Shown here one piece after another: positions 22,726 through 32,729 of a stretch of 64,000 nt of DNA. Within the stretch, counting starts at the first letter, position 1, and each line of letters begins with the position of its first letter. Source of the DNA: Pyxidicoccus caerfyrddinensis. Its GTDB lineage: Bacteria; Myxococcota; Myxococcia; Myxococcales; Myxococcaceae. The notes beneath the pieces were generated by a model that saw nothing but the letters and a program-made list of their open reading frames with translations, was not told the origin of the DNA and ran no database searches. Location: assembly GCF_010894405.1 (NCBI RefSeq), contig NZ_JAAIYA010000009.1, forward strand, positions 62,001 to 126,000, given 5' to 3'. The position numbers and the translations under genes are program-made.

Positions 22726-23940
22726 ATGTTGGACTCACGCAAGGCTTTGAGAGGGATTGTCACACTGTGCTTCGTGGCGCTGGCGCTGCCCGCGTCCGCC
22801 GCCAATCCCTTCGAACAGGGGATGGTGACCATCACCCTGGATGACGGCTGGGCCACGCAGTACACGAAGGCGCGTCCGGCGCTCAACACGCGGAACATGG
22901 ACGCCACCTACGCCCTCATCACCAACGCCCTCGCGCAGGGCTGGGGCGGGTACATGACCACGAACCAGGTGCGGACGCTCGTCACCGAGGGCAACGACAT
23001 CGCGAGCCACACGCTCACGCACCCGGACCTGACGACGCTGACCGCGCCCCAGCTCACCTCCGAGCTGCAGGACTCGCAGGCGTGGCTGGTGAGCAACCTG
23101 AGCCTGCCCGCAGTGCCGCACTTCGCGGTGCCCTACGGCATCTACAACGGCACCGTGCTCACGGGCATCAAGCAGTACTACGCCAGCAGCCGCACCGTGA
23201 GCGCCGGCCGCAACTTCCGCGACACGGTGGTGTACGAGCTGCGCGCCAATGACGTGGCGCGCTCGGTGACGGTGGCCACGGTGCGCGGGTGGATTGACCA
23301 GGCCATCGCCGAGAAGAGCTGGCTCATCCTCGTGTTCCACGAGTTCGTGGACGGCACGCCCACGCGCGACACGCAGTACAAGACGGCCAACTTCACGGCC
23401 ATCCTCGACTACATCCGGACGCGCGGCGCGCGCACCGTCACGCTGTCGCAGGGCGTGGCGATGATGGAGGGGAAGACGGAGCCGGACCCGACGGCGGGCC
23501 TGCCCATCTACGCGGACGCACTGGAGGGCGGCTTCCAGGACTGGAGCTGGGCGACGCACTCGCTCGACGAGACGGGCGTGGTGCACGCGGGCTCCAACGC
23601 CATCCGCTTCGAGCCGGATGGCTGGTCGGGGCTGATGTTCCACCACTCGGGGGTGGACCTGTCCGGGTACCAGGCCATCGAGCTGTGGGTGCACGGCGGC
23701 ACCACGGGCGGACAGGCCGTGCAGCTGGTGCTCCATGACGGCACGCAGACGCTCGGGGCGGTGTCGCTGGACTCGGCGCTGGCGGCACCCATTGCCGCGG
23801 GCACGTGGCAGAAGGTGACCGTCCCGTTCAGCAGCCTGGGAATCTCTTCGGGGACGCTGGTGGACCTGTACTTCCAGGATGCGTCGGGCGGGGACCAGGG
23901 CACGGTGTACCTGGATGACATCTCGCTGATTCCGCGCTGA
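22726..23940 (+). CDS. Exported polysaccharide deacetylase (CE4) with C-terminal binding domain
   Basis: This 404-residue protein has a signal peptide ending at SAA (about residue 26). The NodB domain (about 32-250) has the catalytic/metal Asp pair in TLDDGW and the metal His pair in SHTLTH, then VPYGIYNG and LVFHEF. A beta-sandwich of about 140 residues follows (IYADALEGGFQDWSWAT... VYLDDISLIPR), resembling a carbohydrate-binding module. CE4 enzymes remove N- or O-acetyl groups from chitin, peptidoglycan or exopolysaccharide; the substrate here is unknown. The GGGGGAA-type ribosome site fits ATG 22726. Confidence 0.9.
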   Translation: MLDSRKALRGIVTLCFVALALPASAANPFEQGMVTITLDDGWATQYTKARPALNTRNMDATYALITNALAQGWGGYMTTNQVRTLVTEGNDIASHTLTHPDLTTLTAPQLTSELQDSQAWLVSNLSLPAVPHFAVPYGIYNGTVLTGIKQYYASSRTVSAGRNFRDTVVYELRANDVARSVTVATVRGWIDQAIAEKSWLILVFHEFVDGTPTRDTQYKTANFTAILDYIRTRGARTVTLSQGVAMMEGKTEPDPTAGLPIYADALEGGFQDWSWATHSLDETGVVHAGSNAIRFEPDGWSGLMFHHSGVDLSGYQAIELWVHGGTTGGQAVQLVLHDGTQTLGAVSLDSALAAPIAAGTWQKVTVPFSSLGISSGTLVDLYFQDASGGDQGTVYLDDISLIPR

Positions 23941-24051
23941 GCGCTCGCGCGGCGTGGGCCCCGGGGCATTGTTTCAGAAGCCGCCTCGGGGTGTGGCTCC
24001 GGGGCCCTGAAGCTCGGGGCGAGAACCGGTGGAGGAATGGGCAGACGTGGC

Positions 24052-24948
24052 TCAGGCGCCCGGAGACAGCACTCCCTGGACGTGGGGTTGGCCGTCCTCT
24101 GCTCTCACGCGGTAGGCCACCGCGCCATCGTTTCGCGGGGCCGTCTGGAACACCACGCGCGAGGGGAGCAGCAGTGGACGGCGGAACTCCGAGGTGAGCG
24201 TGAGGGCGGAGGCCTCCGAGGCCTCGCCCATCTCCGCCACGCAGCGCCCCACGGTCCACATGCCGTGCGCGATGGCGCGCGGGAAGCCGAAGAGGCGCGC
24301 GGTGAGGGCATACAGGTGGATGGGGTTGTAGTCCCCCGAGGCCCGCGCGTACCTCCGGCCCGTGTCCTCGGGCACCGTCCAGCTCGCGGGGCGGCTGTTC
24401 GCGAAGAGTGTGTCCTCTTCCGTGACGGCTGACGGGCTCACCGGCTTCGGCTCGCGCGGGCGCGCATCGGCGCTGGGGAGGCGGCGGAGCATGGTGGTGA
24501 GGGCGCTCCAGACGCGCGTGCCTTCCACTTCGACGTGGGTGTGCAGCTCCAACTCGCGTCCCTGCCGCACCTCGCGCTGGCCCTCCACCCACGTGTGCAC
24601 GGAGAGCGCGGTGCCTTCCGCGAGCCGGCGGTGCTGGTGGATGCGATTGCGCACGTGAATCATGCCGAGCAGCCGGTAGGGAAAGTCCGGGTGATTCAGC
24701 AGCGCGATGTGCAGCGGCGCGGCGAGCACCTGGGGAAAGGGCAAGGGCAGATGTCCGTCGGCGGGGAAGCCGCAGACCTCGCGGTAGCGCGCGAGCTGGA
24801 CCGGGTCCGGCGAGAAGTGCCGCAGCTTCACCTCCAGCCGGGGAACCTCGCCGGGACGCGAAGGGCGGCGGGCCACGGCGGCGCGCAGCAACTCCCGCGC
24901 GAGCGGCGGAGGCGAGGTGAGCTCGAGGACACGCGAAGTGGCGGACAC
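24052..24948 (-). CDS. MaoC-like (hot-dog fold) acyl dehydratase
   Basis: This 298-residue protein starts at GTG 24948 with AGGAG six bases upstream. The C-terminal half carries the hydratase 2 motif: ASGDYNPIHLYALTARLFGFPRAIAHGMW contains the Asp/His dyad (D and H of GDYNPIH). The N-terminal half (DPVQLARYREVCGFP... LPFPQVLAAPLHIALL) looks like a second, non-catalytic hot-dog. Members of this group hydrate enoyl-CoA or enoyl-ACP in fatty-acid or polyketide metabolism. It is a stand-alone gene here. Confidence 0.82.
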   Translation of the reverse strand: MSATSRVLELTSPPPLARELLRAAVARRPSRPGEVPRLEVKLRHFSPDPVQLARYREVCGFPADGHLPLPFPQVLAAPLHIALLNHPDFPYRLLGMIHVRNRIHQHRRLAEGTALSVHTWVEGQREVRQGRELELHTHVEVEGTRVWSALTTMLRRLPSADARPREPKPVSPSAVTEEDTLFANSRPASWTVPEDTGRRYARASGDYNPIHLYALTARLFGFPRAIAHGMWTVGRCVAEMGEASEASALTLTSEFRRPLLLPSRVVFQTAPRNDGAVAYRVRAEDGQPHVQGVLSPGA

Positions 24949-25150
24949 GGAGGGCTCCTGTCGGGGAATCGGCCGGACGCGCCGCATGGCAGCACGCGTC
25001 GCTCCTGACGGGAAGCGGAGTCTCGGGCCCGGTGCATGGGAATCCACGCGGGTGGCGGGCCCTGCCTGAAGTTTCCTGGGGAAAGCAAGTCCCCGGGCCC
25101 CGGGGTGGGCCCCTTCTCATGGACACGGAGCGTGGGGGAACATCCCGGCC

Positions 25151-28100
25151 GTGTCCTGCTTCGATGAGAAGACCGCACGTTCGCTCGCCGCTGGGATGCT
25201 TCCCTCCGTGGAGGCCAACCGGCTGCGTCGCCATGCGGAGGGGTGCCGACAATGCGCGGCGCTCCTGGCCCGGGTGACGCCTCCGGGCACTGCTTCGCAC
25301 CGTCGCGTATCCGCGCCGGAGGATGAGGTCACGGGCAGGAATGCCGCCGCACCGGGAAGCGACGCGCAGGGCGGTGTCGATGAGGATGGCGTCACCGAGC
25401 CCATCGTCCTCGCCCGGCTCTCGAAGGCGTGGACGGGTGCGAGCCCGGGCTCCGCGGAGGCGCGCACGGAGGTCAACGTCGCTCCCGAGCCAGCCACGCT
25501 CGTCTCGCCGCAGCCCGAGCCGCGCGTTCCCGCGACGATTGTCTCGCCGCCGCCTGAGCGGCCCGAAGCACCGACGATTGTCTCGCCGCCGCCATCCCCG
25601 GGTGCATCACGGGCGAACCCGGTACACGCGTCAGTCACTGCCGCCCCGTCGGCAGCTTCGACTCCTGGCAACGGTGGTGCTCAGCCTGCGCCCCCGAAGC
25701 AAGGCAAGCGGTCCGCAACGCCCGTGCCTGCCGATTCAGGCACCGCGGCCTCTCCTCCGTCCGCGACGTCGGAGGCGGGCCCCGCTGCATCACCCGCCAC
25801 CCCGCCCGCGCAGGTGACGCTGATCGTCCCTCCCCCCGCTCCACCCCAGGGCGCCAGCGTACGCATCCCTCCGCCCTCGCAGCACCCGGGCGCCAGCGCC
25901 CGCCCCGCTCCACCGCAGAACGCCAACCCACGCGCCCCTCTGCCCGAGCGCGCAAGCCCCGAAGCACCGCTCCCGCCCGAGCCCTTCTCCCCTTCCGACG
26001 CAATCCCCACCGTCCCCGGACGCAGGGCCCATGCAGACCGGGAGCCGTCGTCGCGCGCCTCGGTGGGCCGCTACCACATCCTCGACAAGCTGGGCTCCGG
26101 CGGCATGGGCGTCGTCTACAGCGCCTATGACCCGGAGCTGCACCGGCGCGTCGCCATCAAGCTGCTGCACCCGGACGCCAACACCGTGGCACGTGCCGAT
26201 GGTGCCTCGCGCCTGCTGCGCGAAGCCCAGGCCATGGCCCGCCTCTCGCACCCGAACGTCGTCTCCGTCCACGACGCGGGCACCTTCGCCGGGCGCGTCT
26301 TCATCGCCATGGAGTTGGTGGACGGCCTGTCGCTGCGCCACTGGCTCCGCGCCGAGCACCGCACCTGGCGCGAGGTGCTGGAGGTCTTCCGCCAGGCCGG
26401 GCGGGGACTCGTGGCGGCCCATGCGGCGGGCCTCGTGCACCGCGACTTCAAGCCCGCCAACGTGCTCGTCAGCCAGGACGGCCGCGCGCAGGTGACGGAC
26501 TTCGGGCTGGCGCGCACCACCGCGGACCTCGAGGCGGCGGAGGCAGGCCGGCGCACCGCACCCGCGAAGGTGCCCATCCTCCAGGACGACTTCCTGGAGT
26601 CGCCCCTCACCGAGGCCGGCCTCGTCATGGGCACGCCCGCGTACATGCCGCCCGAGCAGCACGAGGACGGGCGCACCGACGCACGCGGAGACCAGTTCAG
26701 CTTCTGCGCCTCACTCTACGAGGCCCTCTACGAACAGCTCCCCTTCGAGGGCAAGCGCTCGGCGGAGTACCTCCTCGAGGTGAGCGCCGGCCGCGTGCGC
26801 CCGCCGCCCCGTGGCAGCCGCGTCCCCGCCTGGCTGTTCCGCGCCGTCGCGCGCGGCCTCTCTCCCGCCCCCGAGGCGCGCTACCCATCCATGGCCGTGC
26901 TGCTGGACGCGCTCGGCCAGGACCCGTCCGTGGCGTGGCGCCGCCGTGGAGTCGTGGCCGCCGCCGCGCTGCTGCTCACCGGCGCGGTGGGCGTCACCTG
27001 GTGGGTGGGCAACCAACGTCAGGCACCGTGCCTCGGCGCGGAGGCTCGGCTGGCCGGCGTCTGGGACGCGCAGCGCAAGGCCGACGTCCAGAAGGCCTTC
27101 ACCGCCACGGGCCGACCCCACGCGTCCGCGGCCTTCACCCGCGTGGCGGCGGCGCTCGATGGCTTCGCGCGCGAGTGGACCGGCATGCACCGCGAGGCCT
27201 GCGAGGCCACCCGCGTGCGCGGCCACCAGTCCGACGAGGTGCTGTCGCTGCGCATGGCCTGCCTGGACCGGCGCCGCTCCGCGCTCGACGCGGTGACGGG
27301 CGTGCTCGCGCAGACGGACGTGGAGTCGCTCGACTCCGCGCTGGACACCGCGCAACGGCTGCCGCCCGTGTCCGGCTGCGCGGACGTGGAGGCCCTGCAA
27401 CGCGGCCTGCCCGAGTCCCCCGAGCAGCGCGAGCGCGTGCAGTCCCTGCGCACCCACGTGGACCGCGCCACCGCGCTGGTGGACGCGGGCCGCTATGCCC
27501 AGGCCCAGGCCGAGCTGAAGACGGCGCTGGAGCAGTCGCGCGCGTCCGGCGCCCGGCCGGTGCTCGCGGAGGCGCTGGAGTTGGAGGGCCGGCTCGGGCT
27601 CGTCACGGGCGACGAGGCGCGTGCCCAGGCCGCGCTGCGCGAGTCGCTCCTCACCGCGCAGGCCCTCCGCCATGACCAGCTCGCCGCCCGCGCCGCCGCG
27701 CGCCTCGTCACCACCGTCTCCTCCGAGCCCACGCTCGAGGAGTGGAGCGTCGCGCAGGCCCGCTCCTCCATCGAGCGCGCCGGCGGTGCTCCGGAACTGG
27801 AGGCGCTGCTCCAGACGAGCCTCGGCCGCAACGCCTTCCTCCGGGGCCAGTACGCGCAGGCCGCCGAGGCCTTCGGCCGCTCCGCCGCGCTGCGCGAGAA
27901 GTACTTCGGCGCCGAGCACCTGCTCACCGTGGAGTCGCTCCGCAACGAGGCCGCGGCGCTGTCCCGCACGCCAGACACCGAGCGCGCCGCGGGCCTGCTG
28001 CGCCGCGTGCTGGAGACGACGGAGCGGGTGATGGGCCCGGACCATCCGCAGACGGCCATGGCCGCAAACGCCGTGGGCTATCACCTCGTGTCCAGCCGCC

Positions 28101-28738
28101 GCTTCGAGGAGGGCATGCCCTTCCTGCGCCGGGCCATCACCCTGGAGGAGCAGGCGCTGGGCCCCGACAGCGCCACGCTGAGCTACCCGCTCAACAACCT
28201 CGCCGACGCGCTGGAGGCACTCGGCCGCTACGCGGAGGCCCGTCCCCTGCGCGAGCGCGCGCTCGACCTGGACCTGAAGGCCTACGGCCCCGCGCACCCG
28301 GAGACGGCCACCGATTTGACGGCGCTCGGTGAATTGGCCCTGCGCGAGGGCCGGCCACGCGACGCGGTGGACTTCGCCCGGCGCGGCGTGGCGGCCTACG
28401 AGGCTTTCCAGAAGGACCACCCGGACGTGGCCGCGCCGCTCACCACGCTGGGACAGGCCCTGCTGGCCCAGGGACAGTCGCGCGAGGCCCACACCTCGCT
28501 GGAGCGCGCGCTCGCCCTTCGCACGAGCAACCCCGGCCCGGGAGAGGACCTCGCGAAGACGCGCTTCGCGCTCGCCCGGGCCCTGGCGTGGAAGGACGCA
28601 CCCCGGGCCCGCGCGCTGGCCACCCAGGCCCTGGACTTCTACGCCTCGGACGCCGCCACCTTCTCCGCCGAGGCCGACCACGTCCGCGAGTGGCTCCGGG
28701 GCCGACGTTCCGGGTCTCCCCGGACCCAAGCCCCCTGA
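25151..28738 (+). CDS. Membrane Hanks-type Ser/Thr kinase with TPR sensor domain
   Basis: This 1195-residue protein begins with a short Cys/His segment (HAEGCRQC), like zinc-binding anti-sigma factor heads. About 250 low-complexity Pro/Ala residues follow. The kinase domain (about 300-580) has GSGGMGVVY, VAIKLL, HRDFKPAN, DFGLART and GTPAYMPPEQ, so it should be active. One membrane helix (VVAAAALLLTGAVGVTWWVG, about 600-620) is followed by roughly 550 residues with repeated tetratricopeptide units of kinesin-light-chain type. This layout is typical of myxobacterial signalling kinases. The start is GTG 25151, with GGGGGAA upstream. Confidence 0.92.
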   Translation: MSCFDEKTARSLAAGMLPSVEANRLRRHAEGCRQCAALLARVTPPGTASHRRVSAPEDEVTGRNAAAPGSDAQGGVDEDGVTEPIVLARLSKAWTGASPGSAEARTEVNVAPEPATLVSPQPEPRVPATIVSPPPERPEAPTIVSPPPSPGASRANPVHASVTAAPSAASTPGNGGAQPAPPKQGKRSATPVPADSGTAASPPSATSEAGPAASPATPPAQVTLIVPPPAPPQGASVRIPPPSQHPGASARPAPPQNANPRAPLPERASPEAPLPPEPFSPSDAIPTVPGRRAHADREPSSRASVGRYHILDKLGSGGMGVVYSAYDPELHRRVAIKLLHPDANTVARADGASRLLREAQAMARLSHPNVVSVHDAGTFAGRVFIAMELVDGLSLRHWLRAEHRTWREVLEVFRQAGRGLVAAHAAGLVHRDFKPANVLVSQDGRAQVTDFGLARTTADLEAAEAGRRTAPAKVPILQDDFLESPLTEAGLVMGTPAYMPPEQHEDGRTDARGDQFSFCASLYEALYEQLPFEGKRSAEYLLEVSAGRVRPPPRGSRVPAWLFRAVARGLSPAPEARYPSMAVLLDALGQDPSVAWRRRGVVAAAALLLTGAVGVTWWVGNQRQAPCLGAEARLAGVWDAQRKADVQKAFTATGRPHASAAFTRVAAALDGFAREWTGMHREACEATRVRGHQSDEVLSLRMACLDRRRSALDAVTGVLAQTDVESLDSALDTAQRLPPVSGCADVEALQRGLPESPEQRERVQSLRTHVDRATALVDAGRYAQAQAELKTALEQSRASGARPVLAEALELEGRLGLVTGDEARAQAALRESLLTAQALRHDQLAARAAARLVTTVSSEPTLEEWSVAQARSSIERAGGAPELEALLQTSLGRNAFLRGQYAQAAEAFGRSAALREKYFGAEHLLTVESLRNEAAALSRTPDTERAAGLLRRVLETTERVMGPDHPQTAMAANAVGYHLVSSRRFEEGMPFLRRAITLEEQALGPDSATLSYPLNNLADALEALGRYAEARPLRERALDLDLKAYGPAHPETATDLTALGELALREGRPRDAVDFARRGVAAYEAFQKDHPDVAAPLTTLGQALLAQGQSREAHTSLERALALRTSNPGPGEDLAKTRFALARALAWKDAPRARALATQALDFYASDAATFSAEADHVREWLRGRRSGSPRTQAP

Positions 28739-28841
28739 CAAGGCGCGGCGGCGCTTTCCCACGCACTTCCGGAGGACCTCGTCCCGATAACCAGGACAGA
28801 GGTTCTACGCGGGTGTCGTTCCACCCGACCGGAGTTGCGTC

Positions 28842-29327
28842 GTGCGCATCCCTACCCAGCAGGCTCCCACCAGCCCCACCGCTTCGCGTCCCGCCGCCGC
28901 CGTCCTGTCCGCCGCCTCCGCGCGGACGCCGGCCTTCCGGGCCCTGTTCCCGCAGCTCCGGCTGCTGGGTCGCGTGCTGAAGGAGCTGCTGCCCCAGACG
29001 CCCCGGTGGCCCATGCCGTCCACTCCCCGCCCGGCCGGTCCGCGCCAGGGCCGCGGTGAGGCCGTCGTCGACCGCTTCGCGCCGCCCACCGGCCGGGGCA
29101 TCCCCGTGCGCATCAGCGCGTGCAAGAGCCAGCCCCACGCGGCGCCCCTTCCCCTGCGGCCATGGCACGGCTCGCCCCTGAAGCCCTGGTGTGGCACCGC
29201 GCTGAGGCCCTGGGTCCATCTGCCGCACATCTTCAAGCCCTTCTTCCGGCTCGGCGGGCATATGGCCTGCCAGGTGGTGGACTGCGGCGGGACACGCGGC
29301 AAGGGCATCCCCATCCGCATTTCCTGA
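28842..29327 (+). CDS. Unknown protein with repeated R/K-G-I-P-x-R-I-S motif
   Basis: This 161-residue protein starts at GTG 28842 with GGAG upstream. Third-position G/C bias is strong, which supports coding. It is not recognised. The sequence is Pro/Arg-rich with a helical part (FRALFPQLRLLGRVLKELL). The motif GRGIPVRIS (84-92) recurs at the C-terminus as GKGIPIRIS (153-161). Between them are three related LRPW/LKPW segments and four Cys. No signal peptide or membrane segment is clear. Confidence 0.6.
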   Translation: MRIPTQQAPTSPTASRPAAAVLSAASARTPAFRALFPQLRLLGRVLKELLPQTPRWPMPSTPRPAGPRQGRGEAVVDRFAPPTGRGIPVRISACKSQPHAAPLPLRPWHGSPLKPWCGTALRPWVHLPHIFKPFFRLGGHMACQVVDCGGTRGKGIPIRIS

Positions 29328-29451
29328 GCTGCCGCCGCCCTCGAACGCCGCCGGCCTGGGGGGCTGGCGAACGGGCACGGACGCCTTCCTGCCTCCTCGC
29401 CATGCAACTTTCCAACACGCGCGACGACGTGAGTCCTTAGACTTCCGTCAA

Positions 29452-31092
29452 ATGCTTCACGTCATTCCCCTGGGCGGCCTCGGCGAAATCGGCCTCAACT
29501 CGATGGTCGTCGCCTGTCGCGGGGAGATGCTGCTCATCGACGCCGGGCTGATGTTCCCCTCGGCGGGCATGCCCGGGGTGGACATCATCATCCCGGACTT
29601 CACCCACCTGAAGCAGAACGCCGCCCAGCTCAAGGGCGTGTTGCTCACGCACGGCCACGAGGACCACCTCGGCGCGCTCCCCTACCTGCTCAACGAAGTC
29701 CCCGTCCCCGTCTACGGCACGCGCTTCACGCTGGCCATGGCGCGCCACCGGCTCAACGAGATGGGGCTGGATGCGGACCTGCGCGAAATCGAGCCGCGTG
29801 AGCCCTTCCCCGTCGGCACCGCGTTCAAGGTGGAGGCGAGCCGCGTCACGCACACCGTGCCGGACGCGGTGGGCTTCATCATCCGCACCCCCGAGGGCAC
29901 CCTCATCCACACCGGGGACTTCAAGCTGGACCCGGACCCCATCGACGGGCTGCGCACGGACCTGGAGCGCTGGGGCGAGGCCGGTGAAGAAGGCGTGCTG
30001 TGCCTCCTGTCGGACTCCACCAACTCCGAGCTCACCGAGGAGACGGGCAGCGAGCGCGTGGTGGAGCAGACCTTCGAGCGCCTCTTCACCGGCGCCACCG
30101 GCCGCATCATCGTCGCCCTCTTCTCCTCCAATCTGCACCGCGTGCGGCACCTCCTCGCGCTCGCCGAGCGGCTGGGGCGCAAGGTGGCCCTCCAGGGCCG
30201 GAGCATGATTCGCAACGTGGAGATGGCGCGCGAGCTGGGCTACCTGGACGTGCCCGACTCGCTCTTCATCCACCTGGACACGGTGGCGCAGCTGGCGGCC
30301 CACCGCGTGCTCGTCATCACCACCGGCGCGCAGGGCGAGCCCCGCGCGGGCCTGTCGCAGCTCGCCTCCGGAGATGGGCCCGTGCGCCTGGACCCCGGAG
30401 ACCTGGTGGTGCTCAGCTCGCGCCCCATCCCCGGCAACGAGCGCTCCGTGGGCGCCCTCATCGACGACCTCCAGTGGCGCGGCGCGAAGGTCGCCTACGC
30501 GCAGCTGGAGCCAGGCGTCCACGTCTCCGGCCACGCCAGCCGGCCACAGCAGCGTCGGGTATTGGACCTGGTGCGCCCGCGCCACTTCGTCCCCGTCCAC
30601 GGCGAGGGCCGCCACCTGCACCGGCACCTGGCCACCGCGCGCGAGGCGGGGATGGACCCCGCGCAGTGCCTGCTGGCACAGGACGGAGACGTGGTGACGT
30701 TCGACCAGGGCCGGGGCCGCTTCAGCGGCAGCGTGCCGGCGGGCCGAGTCCTCAAGGACCGCTCCAGCAGCGGCATCATCACCCCGGACGCCCTGCAGGA
30801 GCGCGTGAGGCTGTCCGAGACGGGCATGGTGGCGGCCGTCGTCGTCCTCCAGCGGGACAACCAGAAGCTGGTGGCCGGTCCTCAACTGTCAGGCCAGGGA
30901 CTGAACCTGGACGAACAGGTGATCCTCCCCCGGGTGGCCCAGGAGGCCCGCACCCTCTTCGAGGCCCTGTCGCCCCAGCTCCGGGGGGATGACGCCCTGG
31001 TGCGAGAGGAACTCACCCGGGCGGTACGCCGCGCCTTCAAGCTGTACACCTCCCGGCGGCCCCTGGTGGTGCCCATGGTCGTCCGGGTGTAG
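29452..31092 (+). CDS. rnj: Ribonuclease J
   Basis: This 546-residue metallo-beta-lactamase/beta-CASP ribonuclease degrades and matures mRNA and rRNA in the cytoplasm. Visible motifs are the N-terminal PLGGLGEIGLNSMV, the metal site THGHEDHLGALPY, the later metal ligand HTGDFKLD, the beta-CASP segment, VSGHASRPQQ and FVPVHGEGRHL, and a C-terminal dimerisation domain. Length and motif order match RNase J. It heads a + strand cluster with yajQ, a secreted gene and rimO (gaps of 21, 12 and 5 bases). Confidence 0.94.
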   Translation: MLHVIPLGGLGEIGLNSMVVACRGEMLLIDAGLMFPSAGMPGVDIIIPDFTHLKQNAAQLKGVLLTHGHEDHLGALPYLLNEVPVPVYGTRFTLAMARHRLNEMGLDADLREIEPREPFPVGTAFKVEASRVTHTVPDAVGFIIRTPEGTLIHTGDFKLDPDPIDGLRTDLERWGEAGEEGVLCLLSDSTNSELTEETGSERVVEQTFERLFTGATGRIIVALFSSNLHRVRHLLALAERLGRKVALQGRSMIRNVEMARELGYLDVPDSLFIHLDTVAQLAAHRVLVITTGAQGEPRAGLSQLASGDGPVRLDPGDLVVLSSRPIPGNERSVGALIDDLQWRGAKVAYAQLEPGVHVSGHASRPQQRRVLDLVRPRHFVPVHGEGRHLHRHLATAREAGMDPAQCLLAQDGDVVTFDQGRGRFSGSVPAGRVLKDRSSSGIITPDALQERVRLSETGMVAAVVVLQRDNQKLVAGPQLSGQGLNLDEQVILPRVAQEARTLFEALSPQLRGDDALVREELTRAVRRAFKLYTSRRPLVVPMVVRV

Positions 31093-31113
31093 GTATGGTA
31101 AGGGCCCCGGCCG

Positions 31114-31611
31114 ATGCCATCCTTCGACGTCGTCTCGAAAATCGACCTCGCCGAGCTCGACAACGCGGTCAATCAGACCAAGAAGGAGCTCAGCACCCGC
31201 TATGACTTCCAGGGCGCCCAGGCGGACGTCGTGGTCGCCCCGGACCATACCGCCATCACCGTGAAGGCCAACAGTGAAGAGCGCGTCCAGGCCGCCAAGG
31301 AAGTGCTGCTGGTGAAGCTGGCCAAGCGCAACATCAGCCTGCGCGCGCTGGAGTACGGCGACATCGAGAAGACGGGCCTGCACAACGTGAAGCAGGTCAT
31401 CAAGCTCCAGCAGGGAATCCCCGTGGAGAAGTCCAAGGAGCTGGTGAAGCTCTTGAAGGACTCGAAGATGAAGGTGCAGGGCTCCATCCAGGCGGACCAG
31501 CTCCGCGTCACCGGGAAGAACCGGGACGACCTGCAGGCCGCCATCGCCCTGTTCCGCCAGGAGCAGGACCGGCTGAAGCTGGACATGCAGTTCACCAACT
31601 TCCGCGATTAG
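31114..31611 (+). CDS. YajQ-family nucleotide-binding protein
   Basis: This 165-residue protein is clearly of the YajQ/UPF0234 family: PSFDVVSKIDLAELDNAVNQ at the start, the tandem ferredoxin-like modules with ELSTRYDFQGA, and VTGKNRDDLQAAIALFR near the end. Members in Xanthomonas bind cyclic di-GMP and act as transcription co-regulators. In E. coli the protein binds nucleic acid or nucleotides. It is the second gene of the rnj cluster. Confidence 0.94.
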   Translation: MPSFDVVSKIDLAELDNAVNQTKKELSTRYDFQGAQADVVVAPDHTAITVKANSEERVQAAKEVLLVKLAKRNISLRALEYGDIEKTGLHNVKQVIKLQQGIPVEKSKELVKLLKDSKMKVQGSIQADQLRVTGKNRDDLQAAIALFRQEQDRLKLDMQFTNFRD

Positions 31612-31623
31612 AGAAGACGCCCC

Positions 31624-32724
31624 ATGCGCGCCGCCGCCCTGTCCCTCTTCATGCTCTGTGTCCCGGCCGTGGCTTCCGCCCAGGAGGAGCGCGCCTCGAA
31701 GCCGGTGCCCTCGCTGACGAAGGCTCCGAGTTTCCAGAGCGGCCTCAAGGGCCTCGCCTCGCCGCTGGTGCTCAAGCCCGTGCCCGTGGCGGGGGCCAGC
31801 GCGTCCTTCACCGCGAAGGTGGGCTACCGCAAGGACACCCTCTATGTGGGCGTGGAAGCCACGGACGACCAGCTCGGCGCGGCGGACCTGCTCACCGTGT
31901 CCCTCTTCTTCCCGGGTGCCGGCCCCACCGCCACCGGCCACCTGTGGCGCTTCGCCTTCGACGGCAAGCGCGCGTCCGGCGCGGAGAGCGGCACGCCGGC
32001 CTTCGCCCAGGAGAAGGTGAACGCGGCCGTGCAGCGCCGGGGCAACACGCTGGCGCTGATGGCCGCCATCCCCGTGCGCGCCTTCCCCCGCTTCCCCGCG
32101 AAAGACCCGCTGGTGATGGACCTGTGCCTCACCTACGAGGACCAGGACGGCACGGGCGGCAAGACGACGTCCGTCTCCAACTGCCAGAGCGGCACCATGG
32201 TGGGCGACGCGCTCCGGCTGCCGGACGACGTGCGCAAGGCGCTCAAGCTGAAGCCGCCGGAGGCCGTCAACGCGCTGGAGCCCGCGAAGGACGGCTGGCT
32301 GGGCTGGGACGCGTTCAGCTACCCGGCCTGGGCCCAGGCGGACGTGCCCCTGACTCCCTCCTCGCTGCACGCGCTGGTGGTGCCACAGGCGCTGGATGCG
32401 ACGAAGATGGGCGTGAATGTCCCGGAGACGCTCAGCCTGCCGGACGGGCGCCCGATTGTCTCGGTGCTCACGGGGAAGAATCCCTATGCCGTCGACGGTC
32501 GGTGTGACTCCGAAAGTGAATTGCGGGTGGGGCTGTACCTGGTGACGGGGAAGACGGCGCTTCGGGTGCTCGAGTGGCCGGCCGCCACCTGCGCGCTGGG
32601 CCGGGCTGCTTCGATGGAGCTGGATGAAGAGGGAGCGCTGGCCATCGGTTACTCGAACGGCGCGACCATGAACTTCGCCTGGAGTGGAGACCACTTCGAG
32701 CGAACCGAACTCGGAAAGCGGTAG
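31624..32724 (+). CDS. Exported protein with a CBM9-like/DOMON-like beta domain
   Basis: This 366-residue protein has a signal peptide ending at ASA-QEE (about residue 19). The first 190 residues (YRKDTLYVGVEATDDQLG... LWRFAFDGK... LVMDLCLTYEDQDG) follow the pattern of family 9 carbohydrate-binding beta-sandwich domains. The C-terminal part is not recognised. The call rests on pattern only. It is translated from the rnj-rimO cluster and is the only exported member, which suggests co-transcription without a shared task. Confidence 0.7.
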   Translation: MRAAALSLFMLCVPAVASAQEERASKPVPSLTKAPSFQSGLKGLASPLVLKPVPVAGASASFTAKVGYRKDTLYVGVEATDDQLGAADLLTVSLFFPGAGPTATGHLWRFAFDGKRASGAESGTPAFAQEKVNAAVQRRGNTLALMAAIPVRAFPRFPAKDPLVMDLCLTYEDQDGTGGKTTSVSNCQSGTMVGDALRLPDDVRKALKLKPPEAVNALEPAKDGWLGWDAFSYPAWAQADVPLTPSSLHALVVPQALDATKMGVNVPETLSLPDGRPIVSVLTGKNPYAVDGRCDSESELRVGLYLVTGKTALRVLEWPAATCALGRAASMELDEEGALAIGYSNGATMNFAWSGDHFERTELGKR

Positions 32725-32729
32725 ACGCA

